Assembly: GCA_002435335.1 (NCBI GenBank)
Contig: DJMI01000098.1
Location: 1-8,200 of the forward strand
DNA from: Nitrosomonas sp. UBA6494
GTDB lineage: Bacteria > Pseudomonadota > Gammaproteobacteria > Burkholderiales > Nitrosomonadaceae
DNA: 8,200 nt
Direction: 5' to 3'
Shown: positions 5,945-8,200 of the stretch, piece after piece
Position numbering within the stretch: position 1 is the first letter of the stretch
How the letters are laid out: each line of letters starts with the position of its first letter
Notes under the pieces: generated by a model
Database searches by the model: none
Told to the model about the DNA's origin: nothing
The model's input: the letters and a program-made list of their open reading frames with translations, nothing else
Program-made: the position numbers and the translations under genes

Positions 5945-6751
5945 TTAACGCAGCCCAAGTACATCTTGCATATCATAGAGTCCGCTGCGTTGATTGGCTA
6001 AAAAACGCACCGCGCGCAGTGCACCCATTGCGAATGTCATACGACTGCTTGCTTTATGTGAAATTTCTACGCGTTCGCCGATACCGGCAAACAGGGCGGT
6101 GTGATCGCCAACGATATCGCCGGCGCGTATGGTTGCAAATCCAATAGTTTCTGGATTTCTTTCTCCCGTAACGCCTTCCCGTCCATATACGGCGACTTTA
6201 CTTAAATCTCTTTTCAAACTGTCTGCAATGACTTCCCCCATCCGTAACGCAGTACCGGAGGGCGCATCGATTTTATGACGATGATGGGCTTCAATAATTT
6301 CGATGTCGTAACCTTCGTTAAGAACTTTTGCGGCAAGTTCCAGCAACTTAAATGTAACGTTGACACCGACGCTCATGTTGGGTGCAAATACGATGGCGAT
6401 ATCCCGAGAAGCCTCTTTCAGCAATGCTTTTTCTTCCTGAGAAAATCCTGTCGTTCCGATTATCATTTTTACTCCCGCTTCGCGGCAGACGGCAAGGTGG
6501 GCAAGGGTGCCCTGCGGTCGGGTAAAATCGATTAAATATTCGCAGCCTGGGAGTGCATTCTTGAAGTCGCTGAAGATGACTATGCCACAATTGGCGCCGA
6601 TCAACTCGCCGGCATCTTTGTGCAAATAAGGGCTGTCTTCTCTCTCCAATGCGGCTGCAAGTTGCATATCGGGTGTTTGCGTAACAGCCTCCAGCAACGT
6701 TCTTCCCATGCGTCCGGAGCTTCCGGCAATAGCAATTTTATGCATGTGCAT
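5945..6751 (-). CDS. dapB: 4-hydroxy-tetrahydrodipicolinate reductase
   Basis: Cytoplasmic enzyme of 268 residues in the diaminopimelate/lysine pathway, reducing hydroxy-tetrahydrodipicolinate with NAD(P)H. The Rossmann loop is IAGSSGRMGRTL (8-19), with Ser where most homologues have Ala. IGTTGFS (98-104) and FAPNMSVGVN (122-131) mark the cofactor/substrate interface. The family signature EAHHRHKIDAPSGTAL (154-169) holds the catalytic H156 and K160 (H159 and K163 in E. coli) and the substrate-binding S165-G166-T167. Length and motifs are normal for a complete enzyme. The start at 6751 (MHMHKIAIAG) could equally be the second ATG at 6745; neither has a clear ribosome site. It begins 12 bp after the bamE stop and ends 18 bp before apaH, a tight same-strand cluster. 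Confidence 0.97.
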   Translation of the reverse strand: MHMHKIAIAGSSGRMGRTLLEAVTQTPDMQLAAALEREDSPYLHKDAGELIGANCGIVIFSDFKNALPGCEYLIDFTRPQGTLAHLAVCREAGVKMIIGTTGFSQEEKALLKEASRDIAIVFAPNMSVGVNVTFKLLELAAKVLNEGYDIEIIEAHHRHKIDAPSGTALRMGEVIADSLKRDLSKVAVYGREGVTGERNPETIGFATIRAGDIVGDHTALFAGIGERVEISHKASSRMTFAMGALRAVRFLANQRSGLYDMQDVLGLR

Positions 6752-6763
6752 TATGGTTGTATA

Positions 6764-7264
6764 TTAGGGTTTGATTGATACGGTGCTGGGTACATCACAA
6801 TTGTCATCGTCGTCGTCATCATCCAATTTCTTTTTTTCATTCGTTTTTGCGTCTTTTGCTTTGGTCATCGTTTCTTTGATTTCCAATGCGGCTTTTTGCT
6901 CGACTGGTGTCTCAGTAAAAGACTGAGGTTTTACAGGAGCCTTAGCATTGGCCATGTAATTTTCAATATTGACCAGGTTGTCGTGATCAAAAAATAGCGT
7001 CATGCGTTTTTGTTCGGTCAAATTTCCTTTTTCGCGGAATAGATAAACATAATCCCAACGATTATCGCGAAATGCATCGATAATCATCGGTGAACCGAGC
7101 ACAAAAAGTACTTGCGATTTTGTCATTCCAGGTTTTAATTTTTCCAGCATTTCTTCGGTCACAACATTGCCTTGCTGTACATCAATCCGATAAAGTATGC
7201 TGGGCATTGATGAACATCCTGCAACTATTAAAAAAATCAACGCTACAAACAGTTTCGCAACCAT
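6764..7264 (-). CDS. bamE: Outer membrane assembly lipoprotein BamE (SmpA/OmlA family)
   Basis: Periplasm-facing lipoprotein of the Bam complex, which inserts beta-barrel proteins into the outer membrane. From ATG 7264 it has 166 residues: a lipoprotein signal MVAKLFVALIFLIVAGC with the lipobox VAGC and lipidated C17, then the SmpA/OmlA domain with YRIDVQQGNVV (25-35), LKPGMTKSQVLFVLGSP (43-59) and RWDYVYLF (69-76). E. coli BamE has only 113 residues; here a tail from about 106 onward is added, rich in Lys, Glu and Thr and containing seven consecutive Asp (148-154). A longer version starting at GTG 7297 is possible (177 residues), but the ATG gives a compact lipoprotein signal and leaves room for the divergent fur promoter. 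It heads the minus-strand cluster with dapB and apaH. Confidence 0.92.
   Translation of the reverse strand: MVAKLFVALIFLIVAGCSSMPSILYRIDVQQGNVVTEEMLEKLKPGMTKSQVLFVLGSPMIIDAFRDNRWDYVYLFREKGNLTEQKRMTLFFDHDNLVNIENYMANAKAPVKPQSFTETPVEQKAALEIKETMTKAKDAKTNEKKKLDDDDDDDNCDVPSTVSIKP
6803..6823 (-). repeat. Trinucleotide tract encoding seven Asp in BamE
   Basis: Seven consecutive GTC/ATC triplets on the plus strand (GAC/GAT on the coding strand) in the bamE tail. In-frame repeats of this kind may change in length by slippage without breaking the frame; the triplets are mixed rather than identical, which should lower the rate. Confidence 0.7.
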
Positions 7265-7281
7265 TTTATTCGGATTAAATG

Positions 7282-7310
7282 TTTTCAAAGTAAGCACAGC
7301 GCTATATGAT
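7282..7310 (+). promoter_or_regulatory. Candidate sigma-70 promoter of fur
   Basis: TTTTCA (7282-7287), a 17-bp spacer and TATGAT (7305-7310) fit a plausible -35/-10 pair, giving a leader of about 25 nt before ATG 7342. The same AT-rich segment contains TATCAT on the minus strand (7311-7306), which could serve bamE, so the two genes may share a divergent promoter region. No convincing Fur box was found. Confidence 0.4.
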
Positions 7311-7341
7311 ACAGTAAATAAATTATTGGACAGAAATTACC

Positions 7342-7782
7342 ATGAGCAATTCTAACGATTTGAAAGGTATTGATCTCAAGCATATCGGCCTCAAAACAAC
7401 ACTACCAAGACTCAAGATATTGAATTTGTTTGAGCAAAGTAGTGTCCGACACCTGTCGGCTGAAGATGTGTATAAGGAATTGCTCAATGAAGGTGAGGAT
7501 ATCGGTTTGGCGACTGTGTATCGAGTTTTGACACAATTTGAGCAAGCTGGCATTCTGGAACGGCATCATTTTGAGAGCGGTAAAGCCGTATTTGAATTAA
7601 AAAGTGATGGCCATCATGATCATTTGGTTTGTTTGCAATGTGGGCGAGTAGAAGAATTTTATGACTCCGAAATTGAAAAACGTCAAACAGCTATTGCCAA
7701 AGAGCGCGGTTTTCGATTGCAAGAGCACTCTTTGTCGCTGTACGCCGATTGTACAAAAACGAATTGCGTTTATCGGAAATAA
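7342..7782 (+). CDS. fur: Ferric uptake regulator Fur
   Basis: Cytoplasmic metal-responsive repressor of 146 residues that, with Fe(II), shuts off iron-uptake genes. The N-terminal winged-helix domain has the family stretches LKTTLPRLKILNLF (17-30), HLSAEDVYKELL (37-48) and GLATVYRVLTQFEQAGIL (55-72), which includes the DNA-recognition helix. The C-terminal dimer/metal domain carries HHFESGKAVFEL (75-86), the histidine cluster HHDH (91-94) with the C97-x2-C100 pair, and a second pair C137-x4-C142. All metal ligands expected of Fur rather than Zur or PerR appear in place; the subtype is judged by overall similarity. ATG 7342 is used; only a weak GGA (7328-7330) precedes it. It is divergent from bamE, a common proteobacterial neighbour, and is followed within 9 bp by the lytic transglycosylase gene. 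Confidence 0.97.
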   Translation: MSNSNDLKGIDLKHIGLKTTLPRLKILNLFEQSSVRHLSAEDVYKELLNEGEDIGLATVYRVLTQFEQAGILERHHFESGKAVFELKSDGHHDHLVCLQCGRVEEFYDSEIEKRQTAIAKERGFRLQEHSLSLYADCTKTNCVYRK

Positions 7783-7791
7783 TTGTTGAGT

Positions 7792-8184
7792 ATGAGCGTC
7801 GCACGTGTTTTTAAATACGCTTCGGTCAAGATACATATTATCTGGAAAATAGGTTTAGTATCGTTCATTCTGATCGCGGCAAAAGCGACCTATGCGGATG
7901 GCACATTTGCAGCATGTGTAAACAATCTGAAGATTCAAGCGCAAGTAGCGGGGATATCCGATAAAACAATTGCTCAAGTGCTAAATAAAGCAAGGCACTT
8001 GCCGCGTGTAATCGAACTGGACCGACAGCAACCTGAGTTTACTCAAACATTTGCGAATTATTTTATAACGCGTATTAACGATGAGCGCATCCAGCGCGGA
8101 CGTGAATTGTTGGCCAAGCATCATTCTTTACTGGATCAGATTCAACGTGACAATACCGGTGTCACGTTGAATCTGGTCCAGTAA
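7792..8184 (+). CDS. mltB: MltB-type lytic murein transglycosylase, N-terminal part only, disrupted at the window end
   Basis: Start of a periplasmic enzyme family that cleaves peptidoglycan with formation of 1,6-anhydro-muramic acid. From ATG 7792 there is an export signal (about 10-33, hydrophobic WKIGLVSFILIAA, likely cleavage after ATYA), then the family N-terminal segment: FAACVNNLKIQAQVAGI, LPRVIELDRQQPEFTQTF and RIQRGRELLAKHHSLLDQIQRD. Homologues continue with TGVP...YLVAFWGLETNFG and the catalytic Glu. Here the frame turns after about base 8160 into reverse-complement sequence, reads VTLNLVQ and stops at 8182-8184, giving 130 residues instead of more than 300. The truncation is created entirely by the inverted repeat and is likely an assembly or fold-back artefact, so the real gene is probably intact. 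TTG codons at 7783 and 7786 are alternative starts. It lies 9 bp after fur and may be read from the same promoter. Confidence 0.8.
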   Translation: MSVARVFKYASVKIHIIWKIGLVSFILIAAKATYADGTFAACVNNLKIQAQVAGISDKTIAQVLNKARHLPRVIELDRQQPEFTQTFANYFITRINDERIQRGRELLAKHHSLLDQIQRDNTGVTLNLVQ

Positions 8185-8200
8185 AGAATGATGCTTGGCC
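8112..8200. repeat. 40-bp inverted repeat with 9-base loop at the window end
   Basis: Left arm 8112-8151 and right arm 8161-8200 are reverse complements at 39 of 40 positions; the only mismatch is T8136 against G8176. The loop is AATACCGGT (8152-8160). The left arm encodes conserved MltB sequence (AKHHSLLDQIQRD), so it is the original, and the right arm is the copied one. Because the right arm runs to the very last base, the repeat may continue beyond the window. Confidence 0.97.

Noticed and set aside
6275..6590. Plus- and minus-strand ORFs of 80-86 codons within dapB
   Set aside because: They fall in other frames of a fully conserved dapB gene and show no motif or ribosome site.
7303..7325. 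Possible Fur box for fur autoregulation
   Set aside because: The best alignment to the 19-bp consensus matches only about 10 positions, which AT-rich DNA reaches by chance.
8112..8200. The end hairpin as a transcription terminator or small RNA
   Set aside because: The left arm encodes conserved protein sequence and no T run follows; a 40-bp stem mirroring coding DNA is better explained as a fold-back.
1..8200. Mobile element, CRISPR array, tRNA, rRNA or defence island
   Set aside because: Reading both strands showed no transposase, integrase, regularly spaced repeats or tRNA-like cloverleaf; the content is housekeeping plus carbon uptake.

Overview
The window looks like chromosomal DNA from a betaproteobacterium, most likely a Nitrosomonadales-type chemolithoautotroph. 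This rests on the moderate GC content, the protein flavour of HemE, Fur, ApaH and DapB, and a bicarbonate-uptake gene pair in an otherwise housekeeping region. The genus is inference. No mobile element, CRISPR array, tRNA or rRNA was seen.

Layout. Bases 1-655 hold the 3' part of hemE (uroporphyrinogen decarboxylase). After 18 bp comes a two-component system: an OmpR/PhoB-type response regulator (674-1363, closest in look to ColR) and its membrane histidine kinase (1344-2618), overlapping by 20 bp. A 306-bp gap (2619-2924) follows, with a tandem CTTCAC repeat, a perfect 16-bp palindrome, two tiny ORFs joined by TAATG, and a TATAAT box. Next is an SbtA-family bicarbonate transporter (2925-3881) and its PII-like partner of the SbtB/CPII type (3926-4243), closed by a strong intrinsic terminator (4278-4314). 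A PlsC-type acyltransferase (4378-5172) runs convergently into, and overlaps by 47 bp, a minus-strand cluster bamE-dapB-apaH (7264 down to 5126). That cluster is divergent from fur (7342-7782). Fur is followed by the start of an MltB-type lytic transglycosylase (7792-8184).

How the genes work together. The sbtA/sbtB pair is the most coherent system: a sodium-driven bicarbonate importer plus a small nucleotide-sensing regulator, presumably feeding inorganic carbon to CO2 fixation. The two-component system probably senses an envelope or metal signal and may act on sites in the gap downstream of it. The bamE-dapB-apaH cluster mixes outer-membrane assembly, lysine/diaminopimelate synthesis and Ap4A hydrolysis, all of the housekeeping type.

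The right edge is abnormal. The last 89 bases form a 40-bp inverted repeat (39 of 40 positions pair) around a 9-base loop, and the second arm is the reverse complement of mltB coding sequence. This cuts mltB off before its catalytic region and is most simply read as a fold-back (chimeric) artefact at a contig end, though a real inverted duplication cannot be ruled out from the sequence alone.
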